A stretch of 64,000 bases of DNA. Origin: an uncultured Clostridiaceae bacterium. GTDB lineage: Bacteria; Bacillota; Clostridia; Clostridiales; Clostridiaceae. Position numbers and translations under genes: made by a program. This document shows, one piece after another, positions 29,744 to 39,113 of the stretch (positions are counted from its first letter, which is position 1; each line of letters begins with the position of its first letter). The DNA is taken from the NCBI GenBank assembly GCA_946405135.1, contig CAMJGD010000002.1, positions 248,001 to 312,000 of the forward strand, read 5' to 3'. A model generated the notes under the pieces. It searched no databases and had not been told where the DNA came from. It saw only the letters and a list, made by a program, of their open reading frames with translations.

Positions 29744-31453
29744 CTACATTTTACATAATTTTAAACTATTAACTAGTCTTTCTGTAATATTTTTAATATC
29801 ATTCCACTCTTTTTCATTATATAACAAATAAATACTTTTTTCGAGTATTTCTCCATGATTAATGTAACATTCTACATCTATATCATATTTTTCTATATGG
29901 TAATTATTGTTTTTTGGATAATTAGCAGATAGGTATTCTTTGAATACCTTCTTCTCCTCCCCTTTTATATCCCTATGTAAAAATTCTGGTATCCATTTCT
30001 TTTTATTATAATTTAAATAATCATACTTTATTATTTCTTTTAATATTTTACTATCATCCTTTATGATTTCCTCATTGAACTCTAAAAATACTTTATAATA
30101 ATCTACACTGGATATACTTTTTTCAAAATATCCTTTTTCATCAAAAAACATAGCTAGATTAAAAAAGAAATCATAGGCTGAAGAAAATTTGCTTTCGCAA
30201 TACTTTATTATCGTATTAAACTTTTGAGAATTATAGTATTTATCTACCATATTTTCGACTTTTTTTAGTATCCTTATTTCTTCATAACTCATATCTTTAG
30301 TTTTTAATATTTCGTAAGGTGGGTAAGGTGAATAAACCATGCCCCAGAACTCTGCTTCTTTTCTCATAGAAGAACCTTTTAATAATTTCAAAAAACCTAA
30401 TTGAATTTCTTCTGGTCTTATAGAATATACTTGATTAAAAGACTTTTTAAAGGATTCATAGTCTTCTCCTGGAAGACCAGCAATAAGATCTAAATGCTGT
30501 TTTATATTTTTTATTTTCTCCATCTCACACACTTTTTCTTTGATGTCTTTAAAATTTACCCTTCTATTAATGTTTTTTAAAACTTCATCATTAGTAGTTT
30601 GTACTCCAACTTCAAATTGAAATCTTCCCAAAGGAGCTTTAGATAAAAGTTTTATCTCTTCTTCAGTAAGAATATCTGCTGAAATCTCAAAGTGAAATGT
30701 GGTATCTGTATTTTGATCTATTAAAAATTTCCATATTTCCATAGCAAATCTGCTGTTACAATTGAAAGTTCTATCTACAAATTTTATAAGTTTTACTCCT
30801 TTATCTATAAAAAATTGTAGCTCTTTTTTTACTCTGTTAACCTCTAGAAATCTAACTCCATGTATGGTAGAAGAAAGACAATATTTACAGTTGAATGGGC
30901 AACCTCTTGAAGCTTCATAATAAATTATTTTATTTGAAAGATTTTCATTCATAGCATAGGGAAATATAATTTCATTCATATCCATCAATTCTCTTTTTCC
31001 ATGATACATTATATTTCCCATTGATTTTTCTTTGCAATATAATCCTTTTATATCCTTTATTTCTTTCATTCCAAGCTTATACTCTATAAATTCCCTATAA
31101 GTCTTTTCTCCTTCTCCTTCTATTACATAATCTCCCGCATTATGTGTTAAAAATTCCTCTGAATCATAGGAAACTTCAGGACCACCATAGAGTATTTCTA
31201 TGTGGCCGTGGATGAGTTTAATAAGTTCTGAAATTTCTCTAACATAATCCAAATTCCATATATAGGTAGAAAACGCAATAACTTCAGGTTTTTCTTCTAA
31301 AATGGCTTCAACTATTCTATCTTTTTTATCATTGATAGAAAACTCTTTTATCACACAATCATAATTTAAGTCTTTGGTAAATGCCTTTAAATATCTTATA
31401 GCTAGATTGCTGTGTATGTACTTTGAATTTATTCCAACTAAGAGTACTTTCAT
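29744..31453 (-). CDS. B12-binding-domain radical SAM protein (DUF4080 type)
   Basis: 569 residues from ATG 31453, behind AAGGAGG; the TTG two codons earlier is too close to the site. Residues to about 140 form a cobalamin-binding-like Rossmann domain (VLLVGINSKYIHSNLAIRYL, LYGGPEVS). A radical SAM core follows, with the cluster motif CPFNCKYC. The C-terminal part fits DUF4080, usual for this clostridial family. The substrate is unknown. The gene start overlaps the preceding frame by about 95 bases. Confidence 0.88.
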   Translation of the reverse strand: MKVLLVGINSKYIHSNLAIRYLKAFTKDLNYDCVIKEFSINDKKDRIVEAILEEKPEVIAFSTYIWNLDYVREISELIKLIHGHIEILYGGPEVSYDSEEFLTHNAGDYVIEGEGEKTYREFIEYKLGMKEIKDIKGLYCKEKSMGNIMYHGKRELMDMNEIIFPYAMNENLSNKIIYYEASRGCPFNCKYCLSSTIHGVRFLEVNRVKKELQFFIDKGVKLIKFVDRTFNCNSRFAMEIWKFLIDQNTDTTFHFEISADILTEEEIKLLSKAPLGRFQFEVGVQTTNDEVLKNINRRVNFKDIKEKVCEMEKIKNIKQHLDLIAGLPGEDYESFKKSFNQVYSIRPEEIQLGFLKLLKGSSMRKEAEFWGMVYSPYPPYEILKTKDMSYEEIRILKKVENMVDKYYNSQKFNTIIKYCESKFSSAYDFFFNLAMFFDEKGYFEKSISSVDYYKVFLEFNEEIIKDDSKILKEIIKYDYLNYNKKKWIPEFLHRDIKGEEKKVFKEYLSANYPKNNNYHIEKYDIDVECYINHGEILEKSIYLLYNEKEWNDIKNITERLVNSLKLCKM

Positions 31454-31964
31454 TAACAATTCCCTCCTTTTTTCTAGCTTTTATAAAGTATACTTCTTCC
31501 CATTCCCTAGTCTCTATTATATCAAAATAATTTTGTATAAGGCTAATGGTATTTATCATATTTGTATCTTTCAATAAATTATGATCTGAATATCTAAAAC
31601 TCTTCATTTGCTCACCAGGAAGAAAAACTTTTATGCAGCTATCAAAGGTTTTATTAAAGTTTTTATTTATATCCCATATATATAACTCCCCAGAATCTTT
31701 CAAAAAATTAAATATATCTAATATTAATGACTTTTTATTTTGCTTTGACCAAAGAGAACTAAAATAAAAAAACATAACTGCACTATCATAATAATATTTT
31801 TCTACTGAATTTTCTTCTTCATTATAGACATAGTCTACACATATTTCTTCATCTTTGGAAATTTTAAGTAAATTATATATTATTCCATAATTGTCGCTTC
31901 CTATATCTAGCACATTACCCTCTAATAAAACATCACTTAGATCTATAGGGATTTCCTTTTTCAT
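31359..31964 (-). CDS. SAM-methyltransferase-like protein of unknown substrate
   Basis: 201 residues from ATG 31964 (GGAAGGTGA site); an upstream start would add six residues. VLDIGSDNYGIIYNLLK resembles the glycine loop of class I methyltransferases, and EVYFIKARKK the terminal strand of that fold. The protein is short, and the usual motifs between are weak. The frame then continues 33 codons into the start of the radical SAM gene. This could be a real overlap or the mark of a frameshift that removed the native stop. Confidence 0.6.
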   Translation of the reverse strand: MKKEIPIDLSDVLLEGNVLDIGSDNYGIIYNLLKISKDEEICVDYVYNEEENSVEKYYYDSAVMFFYFSSLWSKQNKKSLILDIFNFLKDSGELYIWDINKNFNKTFDSCIKVFLPGEQMKSFRYSDHNLLKDTNMINTISLIQNYFDIIETREWEEVYFIKARKKEGIVNESTLSWNKFKVHTQQSSYKIFKGIYQRLKL

Positions 31965-32015
31965 ATAACAATCACCTTCCATAAGTTAATTTTATATAAA
32001 TATTAGCATAAAAAA

Positions 32016-32046
32016 AATAATTCTTCCACATTATGGAAGAATTATT
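32016..32046 (-). terminator. intrinsic terminator of the phospholipase-like gene
   Basis: A 13-base stem AATAATTCTTCCA/TGGAAGAATTATT overlaps the stop codon. On the - strand it is followed by a run of seven T. Confidence 0.85.
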
Positions 32047-32743
32047 TTGAAATATATTTTTCATAAAAGTCCAGCATAAACCCAGCTGTAGTTATCTGCG
32101 CCTGCCTTAATATAGTAGATGCAATTTTATAATATCTTTCCTCTTTATCTTTTATTGAATTATACTTAGTATGAGTTTCATCTGCTACTAAAGAATTATG
32201 CTTTATATAGTCCTCAATATTATTGTATCGTAATGTTCCATTTTCTACTGCAAAAGAATAATCTGTAAATAGTTTTGATATTATCCACAATTCAAAAGAG
32301 CGGTGTTTTTTTAGTAACTTGTTATTTACATGATGAGGCACTGTGGAATCCTGCACTAAATGACAAGCTGCTCCAAAATAGTAAATACTCTTATCTATAT
32401 CAGCAATTTCTAAATATTTTACTGCCTTTGAGTGGTACTTTTTACATTCTGTAAGAGCATCTGAAAATCCATAAAGTCCTTTTCCCTTACTTACATGATA
32501 AAAATGATTAGAACTTTTAAAATCTTGATCTGCCCAAGTTACCCCTTCATTTAAAGCTTTAATATGATTTTTATAAAAATTGCTAGCTTCTACATATCCA
32601 TCATTATTAAGTATCTGTATAGCCTGTATATTTATAAATTTATGAACTATACAGTAAGTCTTAAGCACTAGCTTTTTTAATGGATTTACTGCAAACATAA
32701 TACCTTGCAGTGCTTTTCCATAAGTAAATTCAAATTTATTCAT
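32042..32743 (-). CDS. zinc-dependent phospholipase C-family protein lacking a signal peptide
   Basis: 233 residues. Residues matching the alpha-toxin/PLC zinc site are in GVTWADQDF, HFYHVSKGKG, YHSKAVKYLE, and especially FGAACHLVQDSTVPHHVNN (compare LGKALHYLGDVNTPYH in clostridial PLC) and ADETHTKY. No secretion signal and no C-terminal lipid-binding domain are present, so it is probably not a classical toxin. It may be an intracellular hydrolase. ATG follows AAGAAGGC. Confidence 0.8.
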   Translation of the reverse strand: MNKFEFTYGKALQGIMFAVNPLKKLVLKTYCIVHKFINIQAIQILNNDGYVEASNFYKNHIKALNEGVTWADQDFKSSNHFYHVSKGKGLYGFSDALTECKKYHSKAVKYLEIADIDKSIYYFGAACHLVQDSTVPHHVNNKLLKKHRSFELWIISKLFTDYSFAVENGTLRYNNIEDYIKHNSLVADETHTKYNSIKDKEERYYKIASTILRQAQITTAGFMLDFYEKYISK

Positions 32744-32761
32744 CCTTTATGCCTTCTTTTT

Positions 32762-34063
32762 TTATAAATTTTTGTTTTTATATAATATAGCAAAAATGCT
32801 CATAGTTATTATCAGCAGCGCACAATACATAGCTCCTTTAGTAAAAACTATTTTATCTTCTACATCTTTTCTATATATTTCATAAATATATCCCTTATTC
32901 TCATCTAAAATAAATAAAGAACTATTAGAAAATTTAATAGAAGTAATCAATGTATTTTCATTAAAATGAACTTTATCTTTTAAAACACCTGCCTTATTAA
33001 GTAACGAGATAAAATTTTTACTTTTATCATAAAAATATATATCATTATTGTTCCCTAAAACTCCTTTTTTATCTATAGCTAAAGCTCCTAAGGTATTTAC
33101 TGCTTTATTTTGATATATAGGAGCTGGAGGGTTAGAAGGATGTTTATCTAGTAATAATGGAATTCTGCCATTATCTTTACCTTTAAATCTAGGTGAATCA
33201 AGAGGATCCCCTCCGCTATAATCAGGCCATCCATACCAAGTACCATTCTTTATTTCATATATATAATCACAATCTCCTTTAACTGGTCTTAATCCTCTAT
33301 CTTCCATACCACCTAAAGAGGCAAAGATTTTTCCTCCATCATCAAAATCTATACCTTTAATATTTCTTATTCCCCAAGCAAATAATTCTATACTACCTTT
33401 TTCTAAATTATATTTTATTATGGAAGCATTGCCCGGGAAATGAGGGGATACTACTTGACCAGATATATTTTTTGTATTATAAGGCACAAAAGCTCCAGTA
33501 GTTGCATTATTAAAATTTATTCCTTTAAGAGTTATAGCTTTGGGAGTCATATCGCATATAAATGGATTTTTCTTTATCCATGTATTGTCCTCTCCCACTA
33601 CCCCTGAATTAGTAGCAGCCCCTATGGTTATATACAAAAAATTATCTTTTATAAGAATATTACATTCTTTATAGTCTCCTAAATTAGGAAGATTGCTTAT
33701 TATTTCATAATTTTTATCATTATCTATATCATAGGCATAAATACTGTTTTTAGAAGCATAATAGAGCTTATGATCTTTATAGGCAATAGAATTTATATCT
33801 AAGCCCTTATCTTTAAATAAAATATGACTTTTCCCTAAGGTATCTATATACTGTATTCTGTCTGAAAACGCAATAAAAAAATTAAACTTATCATCAAAAG
33901 TAAAATCTTTGGCCCCTTCCATTCCCTTATAGGCTAATTTCCAACATAAATCCTCACTATTTAATTTCAGTTTGTAATCTTTTGAACCATATTTTAAAAT
34001 AGCAAAAGCTATTGCTACTATAAATGCTAGGGAAAATATAATCCATTTAAAAAAGCTTTTCAT
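32762..34063 (-). CDS. membrane-anchored sorbosone-dehydrogenase-like beta-propeller
   Basis: 433 residues from ATG 34063 (site CAGGAGGAAAA). One N-terminal membrane helix (about 4-24), an extracytoplasmic propeller, and a second helix at the C-terminus (ALLIITMSIFAILY). FAWGIRNIKGIDFDDGGKIF, then GTWYGWPDYSGGDPL, match the glucose/sorbosone dehydrogenase family. Typical members use PQQ, which is unusual for a Clostridium, so a structural or binding role is equally possible. It is 18 bases upstream of the phospholipase-like gene. Confidence 0.75.
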   Translation of the reverse strand: MKSFFKWIIFSLAFIVAIAFAILKYGSKDYKLKLNSEDLCWKLAYKGMEGAKDFTFDDKFNFFIAFSDRIQYIDTLGKSHILFKDKGLDINSIAYKDHKLYYASKNSIYAYDIDNDKNYEIISNLPNLGDYKECNILIKDNFLYITIGAATNSGVVGEDNTWIKKNPFICDMTPKAITLKGINFNNATTGAFVPYNTKNISGQVVSPHFPGNASIIKYNLEKGSIELFAWGIRNIKGIDFDDGGKIFASLGGMEDRGLRPVKGDCDYIYEIKNGTWYGWPDYSGGDPLDSPRFKGKDNGRIPLLLDKHPSNPPAPIYQNKAVNTLGALAIDKKGVLGNNNDIYFYDKSKNFISLLNKAGVLKDKVHFNENTLITSIKFSNSSLFILDENKGYIYEIYRKDVEDKIVFTKGAMYCALLIITMSIFAILYKNKNL

Positions 34064-34158
34064 TTTTCCTCCTGAAAACATTGATTATTATAATATATTT
34101 AGTACCTTCAAATTTAATTACTTTTGTTTTAGGAGAAAATATAAAACTGATACTATTT

Positions 34159-34722
34159 TTAATTTTTTATTAATTCTATATGAAGTTTTTCTACATTACT
34201 TAAAATATCAAAAACATTTCTCACTATATCACTACAAACATGCTCATAATATTTTCTATAAAAATTAATGGCATGAGTTTCTCTTTTTTCAGCTTGAGAA
34301 ATTAAAATTATATCCTCATTATATCTATCATAATTTATTTCATTCAATTTCGGAATACCATGAAATCCACCCATTATTCCATGAATTCTGGCATGAGTAT
34401 ACTCTACATTAGATAATGCTTTAAATTTATCCTTATTAGACTTATCTTTAGCAATACGGGAAGCATTTTTGTAAAAATCTCCATTAAAGGTTTCTAACTT
34501 CATAGCATGATCTAATATGTTTAAAGTTTTTTCATCTAATCCTTTTATTTCAGTAAGGAGCTTGTCTTCTGTATTTCCTATATATTCGTAGCTTGCACCG
34601 CAAAAAGGACAATATTTTATTTGATTATCTTTAAATAAATTATCTTGGGTAAAAGCTTCTCTATTTAGATTAAAATTATTTGTATTTATTATCATACCGC
34701 ATATCAAACATTTAAATTCCAT
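34159..34722 (-). CDS. rubrerythrin-like ferritin-fold protein with N-terminal zinc-ribbon/rubredoxin motif
   Basis: 187 residues. N-terminal CLICG and CPFCG pairs form a rubredoxin- or zinc-ribbon-like knuckle; in classical rubrerythrin this module is C-terminal. The four-helix part carries carboxylate/histidine motifs LETFNGDFY, EYTHARIH, EKRETHAINFY and VEKLHIE. It probably reduces peroxide in oxidative-stress defence. Site AAAGGAG. Monocistronic. Confidence 0.85.
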   Translation of the reverse strand: MEFKCLICGMIINTNNFNLNREAFTQDNLFKDNQIKYCPFCGASYEYIGNTEDKLLTEIKGLDEKTLNILDHAMKLETFNGDFYKNASRIAKDKSNKDKFKALSNVEYTHARIHGIMGGFHGIPKLNEINYDRYNEDIILISQAEKRETHAINFYRKYYEHVCSDIVRNVFDILSNVEKLHIELIKN

Positions 34723-34884
34723 AAAAACACTCCTTTAAAATTTGACTGAAACTACAAATATATTCTAGATTAAATAAATCATAATTACCAGTGCATTTTA
34801 GTATATTTATTTAATAGAATGAAGTTTTTAATTTTACTATATAAACATTATCAAAATTATGGCAAGTAAAGGAATGTAATTCAT

Positions 34885-36372
34885 ATGGAAAAAGATAACT
34901 TTTATAAAAATTCTTTTTTATTGACTTTATCAAACTTAACTACAGGAATATTAGGATTTATGTTTTCTATTATATTATCAAGAGAATTAGGCGCAGAAGG
35001 CATAGGATTATATGGTCTTATAATGCCTATATATAACCTTTTTATATGTTTAATGTGTGCAGGAGTAATCACTGCTATATCTAAAATTTCAGCCATATAT
35101 TTTGAAAAAAATGATGTATTAAATTTGAAAAAGACTATAAGAAGCACCATGTGGTTTAATATTACTTGGGCTTTACTAATAGGCATATTAGTTTTTACAT
35201 TTTCCTCTTACATAGGCACTAAAATTATAAAGGATGTAAGAACTATTAACTCTATAAAAATAATATGTCCTGCAATGATTTTTATATCTTTATCCAATAT
35301 TTTAAAAGGTTATTTCTATGGAACCTCAAAAATAAAAATACCTGCACTTATAGATATATTTGAAAAAGGTATAAGAATATCTGTAGTGATATGCTTAATT
35401 AGAATGTTTAATTTAAAAGATATCGCCTCTACAGTTACCACTGCATACATAGCCCTTTGCATAGGTGAATTCTTAAGTTTAGCTCTTCTATTTTATTATT
35501 ACAAATCCTCTTTGAAGAGTTTGCCTGTAAATAAGACTGCTACAGAAAACTCTGCCCAGCTTTTATTTGATGTGCTTGTAATTTCAATTCCTTTATGGAT
35601 GAATGGTATTATTTCTACTACTCTTTCTGCTGCTTCTACTCTTATAGTACCACGTCAGCTTGTAAAAGCTGGATTCCAATATGAAAATGCTCTGTCCATG
35701 ATAGGCAGATTTAATGGTATGACATTAAATATAGTCTTCTTTCCCATGATAGCAGTATCCTCCATATCTACTTTGCTAATACCTGATTTGTCACAAAGCT
35801 TATATAAAAAGGATGTTTATTCTGTAGAGAAAAGAATAAAAGAGGTAATTAAGATAGCCTTTCTTTTAGGTTTATCTACTCTTATAATATGTATATCTAT
35901 TCCTGAAAATCTAGGATATATGTTCTTTAAAAGAAAGGATCTTTCAGAATATATAAGATTTGCTGCCCTTTGTGCTCCTTTTATTTACTGTTCTTCAACC
36001 ACTTACAGCATACTTAATGGTATCGGTAAACAAAATATAATATTAAGAAATTCTTTGATAACTTCTACAATTGAATTAGTGTCATTATATATATTTACAT
36101 CTATAAAAAATATAAATATATTTGGATACGGTATAACCATAATTATTACATCAATTATAAGCTTAACATTAAATATGAGAGAAATTAATAAATTGTGTTA
36201 TATAAGATTTTCTGTTTCAAATATAATTATATATATTTTGACTGGAATTCTATTCTATATAATTTTATTTTATTTAAATCTTTTCATCCCTAGTAACATA
36301 TTTCTAATAAAAAACTTCATAATGATCATGGTTGGTTTTTCATTATTCCTCCTATTTACAGTAATAAATTAA
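34885..36372 (+). CDS. SpoVB/MurJ-superfamily polysaccharide flippase
   Basis: 495 residues, about 14 membrane helices. ILSRELGAEGIGLYGLIMPI and SISTLLIPDLSQSLYKKD are typical of the stage V sporulation protein B branch of the MVF family, which flips lipid-linked saccharides. ATG has AAAGGA at slightly long spacing (11). It converges on a second member of the same superfamily. Confidence 0.85.
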   Translation: MEKDNFYKNSFLLTLSNLTTGILGFMFSIILSRELGAEGIGLYGLIMPIYNLFICLMCAGVITAISKISAIYFEKNDVLNLKKTIRSTMWFNITWALLIGILVFTFSSYIGTKIIKDVRTINSIKIICPAMIFISLSNILKGYFYGTSKIKIPALIDIFEKGIRISVVICLIRMFNLKDIASTVTTAYIALCIGEFLSLALLFYYYKSSLKSLPVNKTATENSAQLLFDVLVISIPLWMNGIISTTLSAASTLIVPRQLVKAGFQYENALSMIGRFNGMTLNIVFFPMIAVSSISTLLIPDLSQSLYKKDVYSVEKRIKEVIKIAFLLGLSTLIICISIPENLGYMFFKRKDLSEYIRFAALCAPFIYCSSTTYSILNGIGKQNIILRNSLITSTIELVSLYIFTSIKNINIFGYGITIIITSIISLTLNMREINKLCYIRFSVSNIIIYILTGILFYIILFYLNLFIPSNIFLIKNFIMIMVGFSLFLLFTVIN

Positions 36373-36415
36373 CTTAAAATCTTTTACTGATGTTTTAAAA
36401 ATAAATTATAAAAAT

Positions 36416-36444
36416 GGAGAATGCACTTAATCCTTGCATTCCCC
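36416..36444 (-). terminator. terminator between convergent flippase genes
   Basis: GGAGAATGCA pairs with TGCATTCCCC (one mismatch), loop of nine. The - strand continues into TTTTTAT. Confidence 0.65.
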
Positions 36445-36457
36445 GCTATTTTAGTCC

Positions 36458-38065
36458 CTATCTTAATCTTCTCTTTACGAACTTAGGAATAAATCTTTCT
36501 AATTTCTTAGGTATTGAAGCCATGTCTTTTTTAGTTATACCACCAGTTAAAACAAGACCATAAAGATATACTAACATCCCTATTACTATTAACAATAATG
36601 TGAAAATAGAGGTAACTATATACCTATTGCCCAAAAAACCTGCTAATATATTAAGATTTTTACTAATTACAAATATAACCACACCCATAAGTATTGAGGC
36701 AATAGTTGGTTTTATAGCATGTTTAACTAAGCTTACTCTTATTTTCAATTCTCTATTTAAGGCTATATTGTTTATTATCATTGGTATTACAAAACATAAT
36801 ATTCCACCAATTACAGCACCATTTACATTGATATAAGGTATAGCTACTAAATAGTAGTTAGAAACTAATTTTGCTAATATACCTACTCCAAGAGATATTA
36901 AAACTATGTATAATTTATTTATGCTCTGAAGTATAGTAGTCTGAATCTGCACTATTGCCATAAAAACTACTACTATGGATCCATATACCATAAGTTCATG
37001 ACCTGAACCATACCTTAATAATCCAAATATCTCCTTACTTAAAACTGCTAGTCCAACTGCAGATGGAATAGAAACAATATAACTAATCTTCAATGCAAAA
37101 TCAATCTTTTCTTTTATTCCCTTTCTATCATTTAGCGCAACAGACCTAGATATAGCAGGCAGTACTGCAGATGAAAGTGCTGCTATTATAGTAAGTGGAA
37201 CATATATTAATGTTCTATATCTGCTTAAAATAGAATACTTTATATTTCTATCTACCTCATTAAATCCCGCAACTATAAGCCTGTTCTTTACTATAGACAT
37301 ATCTATTACTGCTCCAAAATACTGCATTCCAGAACTTAAAGTTATAGGTATACCGTATTTAAATAACCTTTTTAGTATATCTTCATTGGATAATCTTTTA
37401 GTTTTTACTTGCTTATCCAAATTATTAACCCTTATAGTCCTGCTTTCTCTGTAGATTTTTATTAAATACAATCCAGCAATTAAAGCCCCTATAGTAGTTC
37501 CTATGGTTCCTCCTGCGGCTCCACCTTCTACTCCTTTTTTCATCAGCACATAGGCAAATCCTAAACTGAAAACTATATTTGCAATCTGCTCTAATATCTG
37601 TGATACTGCTGTAGGAGTCATTATGCTTCTTCCTTGAAAGTATCCCCTATAAGCTGCCAAAACTGAGGTTACTACTATAGCTGGTGATAATGATATTACA
37701 GCATAAAAAGCTTTATCATTATCTGTAAGTCGCGTTATTGGTCCTGCAAAAATTATTAATACTAAAGCTGTAATAGTTCCTACAAGAAGCAATAAAGCTC
37801 TCGCTATTTTAAATGTCTTTACTGCATCTTTATGGTTATTAAGAGCTTCTAGTTCTGATACTTGTTTAGCTATAGCTACCTGCATACCTGAGTTAGTCAT
37901 TACATAAGCCAATGCAAAAATATCATAAGCTGCTGCATATATTCCATACCCTTCTTCTCCTATAATGCTTAAAAGTAGGGGAACATATAGCAAAGATAAT
38001 ACCTTTGCTATAATACCAGCTAAAGATAGCACCGCAAAACCTTTAGTAGTAGACTGTTCTTTCAT
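36458..38065 (-). CDS. putative polysaccharide/peptidoglycan flippase (SpoVB/YtgP-like)
   Basis: 535 residues, 14 predicted membrane helices. GFAVLSLAGIIAKVLSLLYV, then GEEGYGIYAAAYDIF and AYRGYFQGRSIMTPTA, are hallmarks of the YtgP/MurJ-type lipid II flippases of Firmicutes. It is longer than its neighbour and closer to the housekeeping type. It is followed on the same strand by an RluA gene upstream (38107). Confidence 0.88.
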   Translation of the reverse strand: MKEQSTTKGFAVLSLAGIIAKVLSLLYVPLLLSIIGEEGYGIYAAAYDIFALAYVMTNSGMQVAIAKQVSELEALNNHKDAVKTFKIARALLLLVGTITALVLIIFAGPITRLTDNDKAFYAVISLSPAIVVTSVLAAYRGYFQGRSIMTPTAVSQILEQIANIVFSLGFAYVLMKKGVEGGAAGGTIGTTIGALIAGLYLIKIYRESRTIRVNNLDKQVKTKRLSNEDILKRLFKYGIPITLSSGMQYFGAVIDMSIVKNRLIVAGFNEVDRNIKYSILSRYRTLIYVPLTIIAALSSAVLPAISRSVALNDRKGIKEKIDFALKISYIVSIPSAVGLAVLSKEIFGLLRYGSGHELMVYGSIVVVFMAIVQIQTTILQSINKLYIVLISLGVGILAKLVSNYYLVAIPYINVNGAVIGGILCFVIPMIINNIALNRELKIRVSLVKHAIKPTIASILMGVVIFVISKNLNILAGFLGNRYIVTSIFTLLLIVIGMLVYLYGLVLTGGITKKDMASIPKKLERFIPKFVKRRLR

Positions 38066-38106
38066 AACTATCTCCTCTAATCTTAATAGTAAAACACCTT
38101 TTAATG

Positions 38107-39063
38107 CTAGAACTTAAACACATCCGTTTTTATTTTTTTAAATATAGGTGGTAATGTTTCTGCTATAACTTTATTCTCCATGTAATTAAATTTATCTGGA
38201 CAAGTTCTAAATATAAGTTTATAAGCATATAAAAATTGATAGTTTAATCCAAATTTGTTATTAAAAAAGCTGTTAAGTTTCTTATCTCCATATTTATCAT
38301 CACCAATAATGGGATTCCCTAAATAAGCTAAATGTGCTCTTAACTGGTGGCTCCTTCCTGTAATAAGTTCTATTTCTAAAAAGGAAAAAGCTCCATTGCT
38401 TTCAATATTCTTAACTTCCATAGATATTTTTTTTGTATTTGGCTTATACTCATCATAAACTTTAGAAATATTGCTATCTTCATTTTTAGATATATATGCT
38501 TCATATAATCCATCTTTTATTCTGCCTTTTACCAAAGCAGAATAATATTTTTTTATGTTTCTATTTCTTATCATTTCATTTAATATTTTTAATGCTTCGT
38601 AATTTTTCCCATATATCACTATGCCAGAGGTGTTTCTGTCTAATCTATTACAAGGAGCTGGTCTAAATGTAATTTCATTTTCAGGTATGTAATCTCCTTT
38701 TTCATTAAGATAAGAAAGCACATAATCTGTCAATGTAGCCTCTCCATTTTTTTTATCAGAATGTACAAGCACTCCTGGCCATTTTTCTAATAAAAGCATA
38801 TTGTCATCTTCATAAGTCACCTTAAAATTAGAATCAACTCTTTGAAAATCTTGCTTTTTCTTATTTTCTGTCTCTATTTCTCTAATATCTAATACGTCAC
38901 CTTCACACAAAAAGTACTTTTCTTTAGCTTTCTTACCATTTACTTTTACATAACCTTTTCTTATAGATTTGTAAATAGCGCTTAAAGGTACATCTTTTAA
39001 CAGTTTTCTTAAAAATTTATCTAATCTTTGACCTGCCTCATTTGTTCCTATATCTATTCTCAC
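38107..39063 (-). CDS. RluA-family pseudouridine synthase
   Basis: 318 residues from GTG 39063 (TAGGAGTGG). N-terminal S4 RNA-binding domain (RLDKFLRKLLKDVPLSAIYK). The catalytic motif is NRLDRNTSG (usually HRLDxxTSG; the Asp is kept, the His is Asn), then ITGRSHQLRAHLAYLG. It converts uridine to pseudouridine in 23S rRNA or another RNA. Confidence 0.92.
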   Translation of the reverse strand: MRIDIGTNEAGQRLDKFLRKLLKDVPLSAIYKSIRKGYVKVNGKKAKEKYFLCEGDVLDIREIETENKKKQDFQRVDSNFKVTYEDDNMLLLEKWPGVLVHSDKKNGEATLTDYVLSYLNEKGDYIPENEITFRPAPCNRLDRNTSGIVIYGKNYEALKILNEMIRNRNIKKYYSALVKGRIKDGLYEAYISKNEDSNISKVYDEYKPNTKKISMEVKNIESNGAFSFLEIELITGRSHQLRAHLAYLGNPIIGDDKYGDKKLNSFFNNKFGLNYQFLYAYKLIFRTCPDKFNYMENKVIAETLPPIFKKIKTDVFKF

Positions 39064-39113
39064 AAAACCACTCCTACTTTAATTCTTGCTAATAGCTAGA
39101 TATTAATATTTAT

